This document shows, piece by piece, positions 6,377-11,867 of a DNA stretch of 36,144 bases. The notes under the pieces are model-generated. The model was not told where the DNA came from. It searched no databases and saw nothing but the letters and a program-made list of their open reading frames with translations. Where the stretch lies: the IMG/VR virus record IMGVR_UViG_3300032323_003043, positions 1-36,144 of that record; one strand, 5' to 3'. The position numbers and the translations under genes were made by a program. This DNA is from a virus. Within the stretch, counting starts at the first letter, position 1, and each line of letters begins with the position of its first letter.

Positions 6377-6450
6377 TGATTCCAACAAGAATCGAACTTG
6401 TAACCTACTGCTTAGAAGGCAGTTGCTCTATCCAATTGAGCTATGGAACC
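6377..6450 (-). tRNA. tRNA-Arg (anticodon TCT)
   Basis: A canonical 74-base cloverleaf. The acceptor GGTTCCA pairs with TGGAATC (one G-T), the D arm contains AGCTCAATTGGATAGAGC, the anticodon arm is ACTGC-CTTCTAA-GCAGT with anticodon TCT for the AGA codon, and the T arm is ACAAG-TTCGATT-CTTGT. CCA is not encoded and the discriminator is A. AGA is a very common arginine codon in the AT-rich genes of this window, so the tRNA likely supports phage translation. It lies just downstream of a small protein gene and before a terminator. Confidence 0.97.
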
Positions 6451-6462
6451 ATAAGGTGTTTT

Positions 6463-6819
6463 TTAATGCACCTTATTATAATTTATTCTATCCCTTTCAA
6501 GAACAAATTCTAATGCTTTTTCTAGAACATCAGTTGGGATAGTAATCAAGAGGTTATGAATCTTCTCTTCATAAGAATGAGAAGCTTCCATCTCACCTCT
6601 TGCAACAAGAACTCTCTCACATTCAAGTTTCTTTTGGTTAAAGATTTGAACAGAGGCTGTCTTTTCACTAATTCTTTTTTCAATCTCAGGAAGGAGAACC
6701 TTCTTGATTTTGACACTTGGCATTGTAGGAATCAGCTCCATAGAGCCGTCCTTATGTTTCCAGAGTTGTTCTGGTGTAAAGTTAACACTATTACTTGTGT
6801 CTTTAATCTTGTTTTTCAT
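6463..6819 (-). CDS. Hypothetical protein, 118 aa
   Basis: No family recognised. The N-terminal part has NSVNFTPEQLWKHKDGSMEL; the rest is helical, with basic and acidic stretches (EKRISEKTASVQIFNQKK, LEKALEFVLERD). No signal or membrane segment. The start overlaps the preceding gene by 17 bases, so the two are probably translated together. tRNA-Arg follows 12 bases after the stop. Confidence 0.65.
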   Translation of the reverse strand: MKNKIKDTSNSVNFTPEQLWKHKDGSMELIPTMPSVKIKKVLLPEIEKRISEKTASVQIFNQKKLECERVLVARGEMEASHSYEEKIHNLLITIPTDVLEKALEFVLERDRINYNKVH

Positions 6820-7195
6820 GAGACAATCTTGAAATTTTTAATTTGAATAACTTATTAAATTTGATAAACTTGTATCTAAGACTTCCTATTTTCTCAAGAA
6901 CATAAACGTTCTTGTTTTCTTTAGGAACATACTCATCAGGAAACTTAATGTACTTGTTTAAGTACTTATATCCTCTCTTCTCATCATATGAGAATCTAAT
7001 GCCGTCATTGGTAAACTTATACCACACATCAATGTAGTAAAAACTTTTATCTAAAAATGCATTAGAATAACCCCATTTATTAGTCTGAACAGTGAATACA
7101 GGTTTATTCTTAATAAACCTTGCTACTCTCCATTCTTCTACTAGTTCTGGGAGTTTAACAACTGGTTCTGCAACCCACTTCTCAGCTAATTTCAT
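6803..7195 (-). CDS. Hypothetical protein, 130 aa
   Basis: Aromatic- and lysine-rich protein (for example FYYIDVWYKFTNDGIRFSYD, YKYLNKYIKF). It looks like a soluble alpha/beta protein, with no motif I can name. It begins just after a strong terminator, so it must have its own promoter within 7196-7240 or rely on read-through. It overlaps the next gene by 17 bases. Confidence 0.65.
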   Translation of the reverse strand: MKLAEKWVAEPVVKLPELVEEWRVARFIKNKPVFTVQTNKWGYSNAFLDKSFYYIDVWYKFTNDGIRFSYDEKRGYKYLNKYIKFPDEYVPKENKNVYVLEKIGSLRYKFIKFNKLFKLKISRLSHEKQD

Positions 7196-7200
7196 AAGAA

Positions 7201-7230
7201 TAAAATAATAGGGGAGATTTCTCTCCCCTA
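7201..7230 (-). terminator. Intrinsic terminator with GAAA loop
   Basis: On the minus strand TAGGGGAGA-GAAA-TCTCCCCTA forms a 9-bp stem with a GAAA tetraloop, followed by TTATTTTA. It lies 10 bases after the stop of the 131-residue gene. Confidence 0.88.
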
Positions 7231-7239
7231 TAATAAAAC

Positions 7240-7635
7240 TTAAGCTACTACTAATGGATTAGCATTAACTACTGGAGTTCCTGCCATTGTAGCAGTTTCT
7301 GCAGCACCAAAGCCAAAGTCATCCATAGATGCTCTAGCTGCACCTACTAGGTGAGAACACACTAGCAATGGTGTAGTTTGACCATCTTTAAGGATAGCAG
7401 AACACAAATATGTGTTACCTGCAGACATACCTTTTTGGTAGTTTGCTTCATTAATGATGCATGTAACTGCAATCATTTGTCCTTTGAAATTCTCAAACTG
7501 AACTGTGCCTACTCTGTAGTACTTACCACTTGGAAATTGTCCAACTGGTTCTGGAGAAACATCAATCAGTTTAGCCTGAAACTGAGAAATTTTTTGCTGA
7601 CGCTCAGCATCATAAGAAAATTGAAACTTTGACAT
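7240..7635 (-). CDS. Hypothetical protein, possible OB-fold (ssDNA-binding-like)
   Basis: 131 residues. The core GKYYRVGTVQFENFKGQMIA followed by VTCIINEANYQKGMSAGNTY reads as a small beta-barrel; an OB fold is possible because the strand pattern and GNTYLCSAI segment resemble phage ssDNA-binding proteins. The C-terminus is not the acidic tail of SSB: it is alanine- and valine-rich (AAETATMAGTPVVNANP). Placement in the block with DNA polymerase makes a replication role plausible, but the evidence is weak. It ends at a strong terminator, and its leader holds three TAGTATT words. Confidence 0.6.
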   Translation of the reverse strand: MSKFQFSYDAERQQKISQFQAKLIDVSPEPVGQFPSGKYYRVGTVQFENFKGQMIAVTCIINEANYQKGMSAGNTYLCSAILKDGQTTPLLVCSHLVGAARASMDDFGFGAAETATMAGTPVVNANPLVVA

Positions 7636-7695
7636 AAAATTTGTTTTTTAAAAGATTAAATAAAATTAAATACTAAAAAGAATACTAAAACAATA

Positions 7696-7941
7696 CTAAT
7701 TTATAGCCTGCTCCTCATATTGTGCATTAATAGCATCAAAGTGAGGAAGCCTAAATCTGCTAACTTTATATCCTCCATAAGGAAGACTGATTTGAATTTC
7801 TTGGAGTATAAAATACTCCTCATGTGTAATCTTGTTTACACCAACTCTAAGGACAGTATATTCCTGTCCTTCAATGAGCCAAGAGGAAGTTGGTACTTCC
7901 TCTGGCCTACAACTAGCATCAATGCATACAACCTTAAACAC
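7696..7941 (-). CDS. Hypothetical protein, 81 aa, SH3-like
   Basis: Small beta-rich protein: FKVVCIDASCRPEEVP, SSWLIEGQEYTVLRVGV, EEYFILQEIQI and SRFRLPHFD. The pattern of a residue-rich turn followed by GxxYTVLRV resembles small SH3-barrel proteins common in Bacteroidetes phages and mobile elements. Its start overlaps the end of the preceding gene by eight bases. Function unknown. Confidence 0.65.
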   Translation of the reverse strand: MFKVVCIDASCRPEEVPTSSWLIEGQEYTVLRVGVNKITHEEYFILQEIQISLPYGGYKVSRFRLPHFDAINAQYEEQAIN

Positions 7942-8266
7942 GATAAACCAGTTTAGAAGTTAAAATCCTGTTTATATCATCTCTAGATACAAGAGCTTCA
8001 TCAATAAGATTATCTAATGCATTCTCAAAAGAAATCTTATAGAAATCTTTTGCAGCCAAAACAAACTTTTTTTTGTCTTGTGTACCAAAGTCTATTACCA
8101 GTTTTTCTTTACCATTCTTGTCTATTACTTTGTAGTAATCAGAATAAAGAAGACTTCTTTTAATAATACTTTCTGTTTTTAAATCAAAGTTAAAAGCAAC
8201 TTTGATTGTGTGGAATTCAAACCTATTAATTCTTGAGGTCTTAATTCCGTATACTTTTGTGCTCAT
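7934..8266 (-). CDS. Hypothetical protein, 110 aa
   Basis: Soluble protein, lysine-rich, with no family recognised. It starts MSTKVYGIKTSRINRFEFHT and has a helical C-terminus (FYKISFENALDNLIDEALVS). It is coupled to the 81-residue gene by an eight-base overlap. It begins downstream of the lipoprotein terminator, and the 5' region 8267-8346 is AT-rich without a clear TAnnTTTG box. Confidence 0.65.
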   Translation of the reverse strand: MSTKVYGIKTSRINRFEFHTIKVAFNFDLKTESIIKRSLLYSDYYKVIDKNGKEKLVIDFGTQDKKKFVLAAKDFYKISFENALDNLIDEALVSRDDINRILTSKLVYRV

Positions 8267-8345
8267 GATAGTAAATTGTTTTAATTTGAGAAATAGAAAG
8301 AAATTTGAAATTAGTTGAAGGGAAATACTTGATGGTCAGTTGTTG

Positions 8346-8380
8346 TTTAAAGAGTGGTGATCTGTAAAACCACCACTCTT
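8346..8380 (-). terminator. Hairpin terminator after the second lipoprotein gene
   Basis: A 10-bp stem AAGAGTGGTG/CACCACTCTT (8350-8359 with 8371-8380), 11-base loop, then a short T run on the minus strand. The stem is strong but the T run is only three or four bases, so it may also work as an RNA-protecting hairpin. Confidence 0.65.
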
Positions 8381-8400
8381 GAGCTTTCTTAGAATCCATA

Positions 8401-8664
8401 TTACTTATTAATTAATACTACTGTAGTATAATCAACATGTTTAGGATGTGGATATGCCCACTCATGTTTGGGCATTTGATTATAGGTAATACGCAGAGTA
8501 TCACCTATTTTGTACATATCCTTGTGCAGAATTTCTGCATAGTGGATAGGAGAACAACAAGTTTCTTTTACAAGAACACTTGGTGTAATAGTTTCTTTTT
8601 CTTTAGTACAACTACTAGCAATAACTGCTAATAGTGTACAAATAAATAGGATTTTTTTTCTCAT
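8401..8664 (-). CDS. Small phage lipoprotein 2
   Basis: 87 residues. The N-terminus MRKKILFICTLLAVIASSC is a classic lipoprotein signal (basic start, hydrophobic core, lipobox IASSC), followed by charged TKEKET, as in Bacteroidetes lipoproteins. The mature part has a CC pair and KIGDTLRITYNQM. Its start overlaps the 40-residue membrane peptide gene in ATGA, so the two are translated together. A membrane peptide coupled to a lipoprotein recalls spanin or superinfection-exclusion pairs. Confidence 0.78.
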   Translation of the reverse strand: MRKKILFICTLLAVIASSCTKEKETITPSVLVKETCCSPIHYAEILHKDMYKIGDTLRITYNQMPKHEWAYPHPKHVDYTTVVLINK

Positions 8665-8783
8665 TTTGCAGCAATCATTAATATTTTACAAGTGATTACA
8701 AAGAGTGCAAGAACAAATCCTATTGCACAAATTAGATCATAGAGAAAGTTTAATCTCTCATGTTGTTTAAAGAAATTTGACAT
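8661..8783 (-). CDS. 40-residue single-span membrane peptide
   Basis: I translated this from the ATG at 8783: N-terminus MSNFFKQHERLNFL, then one hydrophobic span YDLICAIGFVLALFVITCKI and the end LMIAAK. The stop TGA at 8661-8663 overlaps the lipoprotein ATG. The coupling and clean membrane span support a real gene despite its size. It is too short for a normal i-spanin, which has a periplasmic coiled coil; it could be a small holin, an antiholin or an inner-membrane partner of the lipoprotein. Confidence 0.62.
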   Translation of the reverse strand: MSNFFKQHERLNFLYDLICAIGFVLALFVITCKILMIAAK

Positions 8784-8835
8784 TTTATTAATTGGTTTAA
8801 TTGTTATACAAAAGAAAAAAGAAAATAAATGTGTA

Positions 8836-9131
8836 AACTTGCCAAGTTCTAAATAGCCTATAACACTAAATCGTGTTTGCTCTAGGCAAATAATAGAGGG
8901 CTTTAATCCCTTGGAGTATACACAGCATAACTCTGTTTAACTCTACATTGGAGCTGCATGATTGCTCCTAGAGATAGCGAAACGCATATCCCAACCTGTT
9001 AATTCAGGTACTGTGTCTATTAATCGGCTAACCACATTTAATTTGCCCCTCTGCACTCAGTTGTAAGGTAGGTAGTCATTTTATCCTTATCTCAACTGCC
9101 AGTCCTTGGGAAACTGGTTATGGTGCATTAA
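8836..9131. ncRNA. Candidate structured RNA, strand uncertain
   Basis: No ORF of note in a gap of 384 bases (8784-9167). Nearly all of it can pair: AACTT/AAGTT (8837-8849), GCCTA+ACAC/GTGT+TAGGC, AGAGGGC with GCCCCTCT about 145 bases away, a multibranch domain closed by ACACAG/CTGTGT that holds CTCTA+GGAGC/GCTCC+TAGAG, GATAGCG/CGC(A)TATC and CCTG/CAGG, then a domain closed by TGCAC/GTGCA that holds CAGTTG/CAACTG, TAAGG/CCTTA and CCAGT/ACTGG. Loops and bulges are A-rich on the plus strand, which favours that strand slightly. It does not match tmRNA, RNase P RNA or group I core sequences that I know. Confidence 0.5.
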
Positions 9132-9154
9132 CAAAAAGGAGTATAATACTCCTT
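9132..9154 (-). terminator. Intrinsic terminator after the 68-residue membrane protein
   Basis: A near-palindrome AAGGAGTAT-(A/T)-ATACTCCTT (9136-9154) followed on the minus strand by TTTTTG. It lies 14 bases after the stop of the gene at 9168. Confidence 0.8.
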
Positions 9155-9167
9155 AATTTAACAAAAG

Positions 9168-9374
9168 TTATTCTTCGTCTAATGCATAGGTTAAGTACAT
9201 TACTACAAAGACAATTGTTAATAATCCTTCTGCCATCCAGATACCTGAATGGTTTAGTTCTTGAAAGTTTACATTGAATAGTAAACTTAAAATCCAATTA
9301 AATAGCACAAATAGTGCTATAATGGTAAGAGGAAGGATTGTAAATCCAAAGACAAATTTAAAGAAGACTTTCAT
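9168..9374 (-). CDS. Small membrane protein, two spans
   Basis: 68 residues with two hydrophobic spans: KFVFGFTILPLTIIALFVLF and MAEGLLTIVFVVMYLTYAL, joined by NVNFQELNHSGI, with an acidic C-terminus LDEE. It stands alone between two terminators and so should have its own promoter in 9375-9533. A holin-like role is possible from size and topology; no family was recognised. Confidence 0.65.
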   Translation of the reverse strand: MKVFFKFVFGFTILPLTIIALFVLFNWILSLLFNVNFQELNHSGIWMAEGLLTIVFVVMYLTYALDEE

Positions 9375-9500
9375 TGGTTTGTGAAGAATAAAGATTTGGC
9401 TATAATTATTGATTGAAACAACAACTAAGGAATAGCATATACTTAGAAGTTGAGTGATATAGGATTAGTGTGATTATCAACCACTTACATTCATTAACTT

Positions 9501-9519
9501 GCAAAAACTTTCGGGAGTT
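9501..9519 (-). promoter_or_regulatory. TCCCGA motif site, copy 2
   Basis: On the minus strand ACTCCCGAAAGTTTTTG, with GGAGTT/AACTCC able to form a 6-bp hairpin just upstream. It is nearly the same as the site at 6262-6284 and likewise follows a terminator and precedes a leftward gene (start at 9374, about 130 bases on). Confidence 0.4.
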
Positions 9520-9533
9520 GCACATAACTCCTC

Positions 9534-9562
9534 CATAAAAAAAACTACCTTTTGGTAGTTTT
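9534..9562 (-). terminator. Intrinsic terminator that contains the stop codon of its gene
   Basis: On the minus strand AAAACTACC-AAAA-GGTAGTTTT forms a 9-bp stem directly followed by a long T run. The TAG stop of the gene that ends at 9545 lies in the 3' arm of the stem, so a terminating ribosome would cover the hairpin. Confidence 0.85.
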
Positions 9563-9748
9563 GAGTTGGTTGTAAGCCTCCTTCTCACACTCCATCTCTA
9601 AGAGACAAAGGTCACTTTCACAGAGATTTTTAGTGTTTTCAGCAAGCCTCTCATGATAGAGTTTTTCAGCAAGATGTTCAACCTTAAGATCAAAGGCTTT
9701 CTTACACTCCTTAACATACTCATCCCATTCTCTTTTAGACATAGACAT
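9545..9748 (-). CDS. Small helical charged protein
   Basis: 67 residues from the ATG at 9748 (MSMSKREWDEYVKECKKAFD). The frame has an ATG at 9808, but a form starting there would read through the hairpin terminator at 9768-9802, so the later start is preferred. The sequence is almost fully helical and charged (LKVEHLAEKLYHERLAENTK, LLEMECEKEAYNQLK) with four cysteines. Function unknown. It ends inside its own terminator hairpin. Confidence 0.6.
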   Translation of the reverse strand: MSMSKREWDEYVKECKKAFDLKVEHLAEKLYHERLAENTKNLCESDLCLLEMECEKEAYNQLKTTKR

Positions 9749-9767
9749 ATATTTAAGTATTTGGTTA

Positions 9768-9802
9768 CAAAAGAAAAATGGTGGGAATCCCGAAGGACTC
9801 CC
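9768..9802 (-). terminator. Intrinsic terminator with UUCG tetraloop
   Basis: On the minus strand GGGAGTCC-TTCG-GGATTCCC forms an 8-bp stem with a cUUCGg tetraloop and one G-U pair, followed by CATTTTTCTTTTG. The G-U pair and UUCG loop exist only on this strand. It lies eight bases after the stop of the gene at 9810. Confidence 0.9.
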
Positions 9803-9809
9803 AACCATA

Positions 9810-10145
9810 TTAACCCCAGAGGTCGGAAAGTTTTACCCAGTTACCACCATCTTTACGAGATAGTTTCTGTCTTTCCTCACCCTCAGGAGTCACATACAAA
9901 GTCACATTATGCTTATCAAGAAATCCCTGAATGGAATTCTCATCAAGCACAACATTTTTTGCAGCCTCAGCAGCACCCTTTGACAGGTACAGATTAATTG
10001 CATCATTCTTACCTTCGGCATTAGGCCTTATGAAGGTAATGAATGCATAGCCATTTAACTGAGAATAGCGTAGTTCTGGTACTACGTTAACCAGTCTGTT
10101 TTCTGCCGCCCAGGCAGAAACAGACAAGACTCTTGTCTGGTTCAT
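9810..10145 (-). CDS. Hypothetical protein with raised GC content
   Basis: 111 residues from the ATG at 10145 (MNQTRVLSVSAWAAENRLV); the open frame extends further only with a TTG start. The protein has an alpha/beta look (YAFITFIRPNAEGKNDAINL, KHNVTLYVTPEGEERQKLS) with no family I can name. The gene is visibly richer in G and C than its neighbours and uses codons such as GCC, CCC and CGG that are rare nearby, which suggests recent acquisition. Its leader holds GC-rich hairpins (GCAGG/CCTGC; GGGGGA/TCCCCC), and its end has a UUCG terminator. Confidence 0.75.
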   Translation of the reverse strand: MNQTRVLSVSAWAAENRLVNVVPELRYSQLNGYAFITFIRPNAEGKNDAINLYLSKGAAEAAKNVVLDENSIQGFLDKHNVTLYVTPEGEERQKLSRKDGGNWVKLSDLWG

Positions 10146-10287
10146 ATTGTGAATATTACAGCAGGAAGCCCCTGCCGGCAACGCTAAGTAATAGGGGGAC
10201 TGTTGATTGGAATATCCACTCCCCCCATACAGTAAAAAAATTTTAAAAAAATTTTAAAAATGTAAAGTAAAATACTACTTTTCTGTA

Positions 10288-10317
10288 AAACAAAAAGGTA
10301 GTAACTTAGTTACTACC
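10288..10317 (-). terminator. Strong intrinsic terminator
   Basis: On the minus strand GGTAGTAAC-TAA-GTTACTACC forms a perfect 9-bp stem followed by TTTTTGTTTT. It ends the operon that starts at 10906, or the small RNA candidate inside the gap. Confidence 0.92.
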
Positions 10318-10406
10318 CCTGATTGCATATGCTATACAATGCCTCTTAGATTCTATTTACAGTACACCCAATACACCTTAAAGATGTATGTAATTACTTT
10401 AAGTAA
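10288..10406 (-). ncRNA. Candidate small RNA between a TCGTATAA motif and a terminator
   Basis: The gap 10146-10433 holds no credible ORF. On the minus strand a TTTTTCGTATAA motif (10407-10419) is followed by a perfect 9-bp inverted repeat TAATTACTT/AAGTAATTA (10391-10409), about 80 bases of sequence without a useful frame, then the terminator at 10288-10317. Promoter-like motif, operator-like palindrome and terminator in this order suggest a separate transcript of about 110 bases. The rest of the gap (10218-10287) is A/T runs. Confidence 0.42.
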
Positions 10407-10419
10407 TTATACGAAAAAT
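10407..10419 (-). promoter_or_regulatory. TCGTATAA motif, minus strand
   Basis: Minus-strand TTTTTCGTATAA, the same core that precedes several late genes on the plus strand. Here it overlaps one arm of a 9-bp palindrome and points into a gap that ends in a terminator. Confidence 0.45.
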
Positions 10420-10433
10420 AAATGACTTTATAT

Positions 10434-10568
10434 TTACCTTCCTTGTCCAGCATAAGGTTTTTTATATCTCTTACTTCCTTTAGACAAACTATCTTTCTTA
10501 GCATGTCTACCAAGAGATACTTTATACTTTTTCTTGAAAGTGTTCTCCGTTACTTTGTTCTTTGCCAT
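10434..10568 (-). CDS. Small very basic protein, 44 aa
   Basis: Translated from the ATG at 10568: MAKNKVTENTFKKKYKVSLG, then RHAKKDSLSKGSKRYKKP and the end YAGQGR. About one third of residues are K or R, so nucleic-acid binding is likely. It overlaps the gene before it by 47 bases. The ending YKKPYAGQGR looks like a conserved tail in small proteins of related phages, from memory and not checked. Last gene of the operon that starts at 10906. Confidence 0.58.
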   Translation of the reverse strand: MAKNKVTENTFKKKYKVSLGRHAKKDSLSKGSKRYKKPYAGQGR

Positions 10569-10719
10569 AATTATCTAGTAGTTCTTTTATTCTTTGCATT
10601 GCTTGTTGAGATCCTGAATCTCCTTTTATTACATCTAGAAAGTCTTTATTTTTCTTAACAAAAAGATCATACTCTTTCTTCTGCAATTTTTCCATTTTTC
10701 TCCTGTATTGTCTATTCAT
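10522..10719 (-). CDS. Small charged helical protein, 65 aa
   Basis: N-terminus MNRQYRRKMEKLQKKEYDLF, strongly basic and helical; the middle is DFLDVIKGDSGSQQAMQRIK, then ELLDNYGKEQ. No motif recognised. It overlaps the gene before it by eight bases and the 44-residue gene after it by 47 bases in another frame. The coupling supports translation. Confidence 0.58.
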   Translation of the reverse strand: MNRQYRRKMEKLQKKEYDLFVKKNKDFLDVIKGDSGSQQAMQRIKELLDNYGKEQSNGEHFQEKV

Positions 10720-10906
10720 ATACTATTTCTTTACTGTCTATTTCTTTATTATCTATTTTCTCAAACACCTCACTTAAGTAGCTTAATGTATTATTAAGTA
10801 ATTTTCTTTTTAGAAGAATATTTTTATCTCCTTCTTCAAACTCAAAGACAAACTTAAGAATTTCTTCCTCAGAATTCTTATTATTTTTTTTACTTGCCTT
10901 TTTCAT
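10712..10906 (-). CDS. Small charged protein, first gene of the leftward operon
   Basis: 64 residues: basic start MKKASKKNNKNSEEE, then an acidic-hydrophobic helix (ILKFVFEFEEGDKNILLKRK) and an acidic tail (FEKIDNKEIDSKEIVYE). No motif is recognised. It begins 22 bases downstream of the palindromic promoter box and is the first gene to the left of the divergence, so it is likely expressed early. Function unknown. Confidence 0.6.
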   Translation of the reverse strand: MKKASKKNNKNSEEEILKFVFEFEEGDKNILLKRKLLNNTLSYLSEVFEKIDNKEIDSKEIVYE

Positions 10907-10919
10907 AACTTATTTTAAG

Positions 10920-10935
10920 TATATTTGCAAATATA
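10920..10935. promoter_or_regulatory. Palindromic bidirectional promoter box at the divergence
   Basis: TATATTTGCAAATATA is a perfect 16-bp palindrome. Each half is TATATTTG, a match to the Bacteroidetes -7 box TAnnTTTG, one per strand. Spacing to the first ATG is 12-13 bases rightward (10948) and 13 leftward (10906). A TTG lies 19 bases upstream of the leftward box and another 23 bases upstream of the rightward box, in the region expected for -33. Confidence 0.7.
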
Positions 10936-10947
10936 ATACGAATAAAT

Positions 10948-11346
10948 ATGAAGACAATAAAATTAAAACTGTTAGTATTTGAGGATTCACTAAAAGATTC
11001 TAAAGGAAAAAGCATAACACATGATATTGCTGATATGCTTAGAGAAGCAGGAGAGGAAGTTATAGAAGGAGAAAACTTAGCTTATAAAGATATTACCTTT
11101 GCCTTTAATACACTACCTCCATTTATCCTTATTGGTAATCAAAAGTCCCCTCTAACTGAGCATACCTTTACTATTATGCAGGGACTTACTGAGGATATTA
11201 TGTTTAACTTCTTAGAAACTCCTGAAGAGATTATGTCTCTTATTAATGATGCTGAGGAAAAACACCTTGCTCAAGAATTAAGTTCCTTTCAACTTAAGAT
11301 ACCTTTTAATGATGGAGAAACAGAGATTAATAGCAGTAAAGGGTGA
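10948..11346 (+). CDS. Hypothetical protein, first gene of the rightward block
   Basis: 132 residues. It opens with a beta strand (MKTIKLKLLVFEDS) and continues as an alpha/beta fold: ADMLREAGEEVIEGENLAYK, TLPPFILIGNQKSPLTEHTF. The C-terminus is acidic and helical. No family is recognised. It is the first gene after the bidirectional promoter and overlaps the next by 38 bases. The leftmost gene of a packaging operon is often regulatory, but nothing here shows it. Confidence 0.7.
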   Translation: MKTIKLKLLVFEDSLKDSKGKSITHDIADMLREAGEEVIEGENLAYKDITFAFNTLPPFILIGNQKSPLTEHTFTIMQGLTEDIMFNFLETPEEIMSLINDAEEKHLAQELSSFQLKIPFNDGETEINSSKG

Positions 11347-11662
11347 TACTTATCACAACTATATGAAGGTTATGGCATTAAACTTTAACCTTACTGAAAC
11401 AGAAATAAAAGTTGCTGCAGAGTTACTTAGAGAATATGAGACATTTCTTACTCAAAGTACACCTGAGATTGCATGGGAGTTGTTAAACTCCCCTAAAACT
11501 AATAAGAAGATTAAAGATAAACTCTCTCTTAAGGATGCTTCTTACAACAACATTAAAGCATCTCTTAAGAAAAAAGGATTACTTACTACTTCTGGCTTTA
11601 GAAAAGGTATATATCTAGCAGATATTAAATTTATTTTTAGTGAAGACACAACAAATAATTAA
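11309..11662 (+). CDS. Winged-helix-like protein
   Basis: 117 residues; two adjacent ATGs (11309 and 11312) are possible starts. The helical pattern NLTETEIKVAAELLREYETF, then KLSLKDASYNNIKASLKKKG and LLTTSGFRKGIYLADIKF, looks like a helix-turn-helix followed by a beta wing, as in small winged-helix DNA-binding proteins. It would bind DNA, perhaps in packaging or transcription control. It overlaps its neighbours on both sides (38 and 23 bases). Confidence 0.62.
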   Translation: MMEKQRLIAVKGDTYHNYMKVMALNFNLTETEIKVAAELLREYETFLTQSTPEIAWELLNSPKTNKKIKDKLSLKDASYNNIKASLKKKGLLTTSGFRKGIYLADIKFIFSEDTTNN

Positions 11663-11867
11663 GGAAGTAGCTGATAATCTTGGACTTTCGTACAAAGATG
11701 TCAATGATATTGTAAGATTTGCTTTTGGTTCTGCTGCTACAAGTATGAAGAATAATGAACCTAAGATAACTGTAAGATATATTGGTACTTTTACTAAAAA
11801 GCTCTCTAAAAAAGAGAATTATAAAAATTACTTAAGAATAAAAGATGAGAATAATAGAGATAAATAA
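11640..11867 (+). CDS. HU/IHF-family DNA-binding protein
   Basis: 75 residues from a GTG at 11640, inside the end of the upstream gene. The sequence KTQQIIKEVADNLGLSYKDV, then NDIVRFAFGSAATSMKNNEP and ITVRYIGTFTKKLSKK follows the HU/IHF layout: two N-terminal helices and a beta region with the (x)GTF turn. Length is a little short because the arm and C-terminal helix are reduced. crAss-like phages keep an IHF-like gene in this area. It may bend DNA for packaging or transcription. Confidence 0.8.
   Translation: MKTQQIIKEVADNLGLSYKDVNDIVRFAFGSAATSMKNNEPKITVRYIGTFTKKLSKKENYKNYLRIKDENNRDK

Noticed and set aside
9406-9588. Minus-strand frame of 60 codons
   Set aside because: It overlaps the terminator at 9534-9562 and the better-supported helical gene, and its sequence has no protein-like pattern or coupled start.
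10218-10260. A/T runs as replication origin
   Set aside because: The AAAATTTT repeats are suggestive, but there are no iterons or skew data, and the block is short; no origin call is justified.
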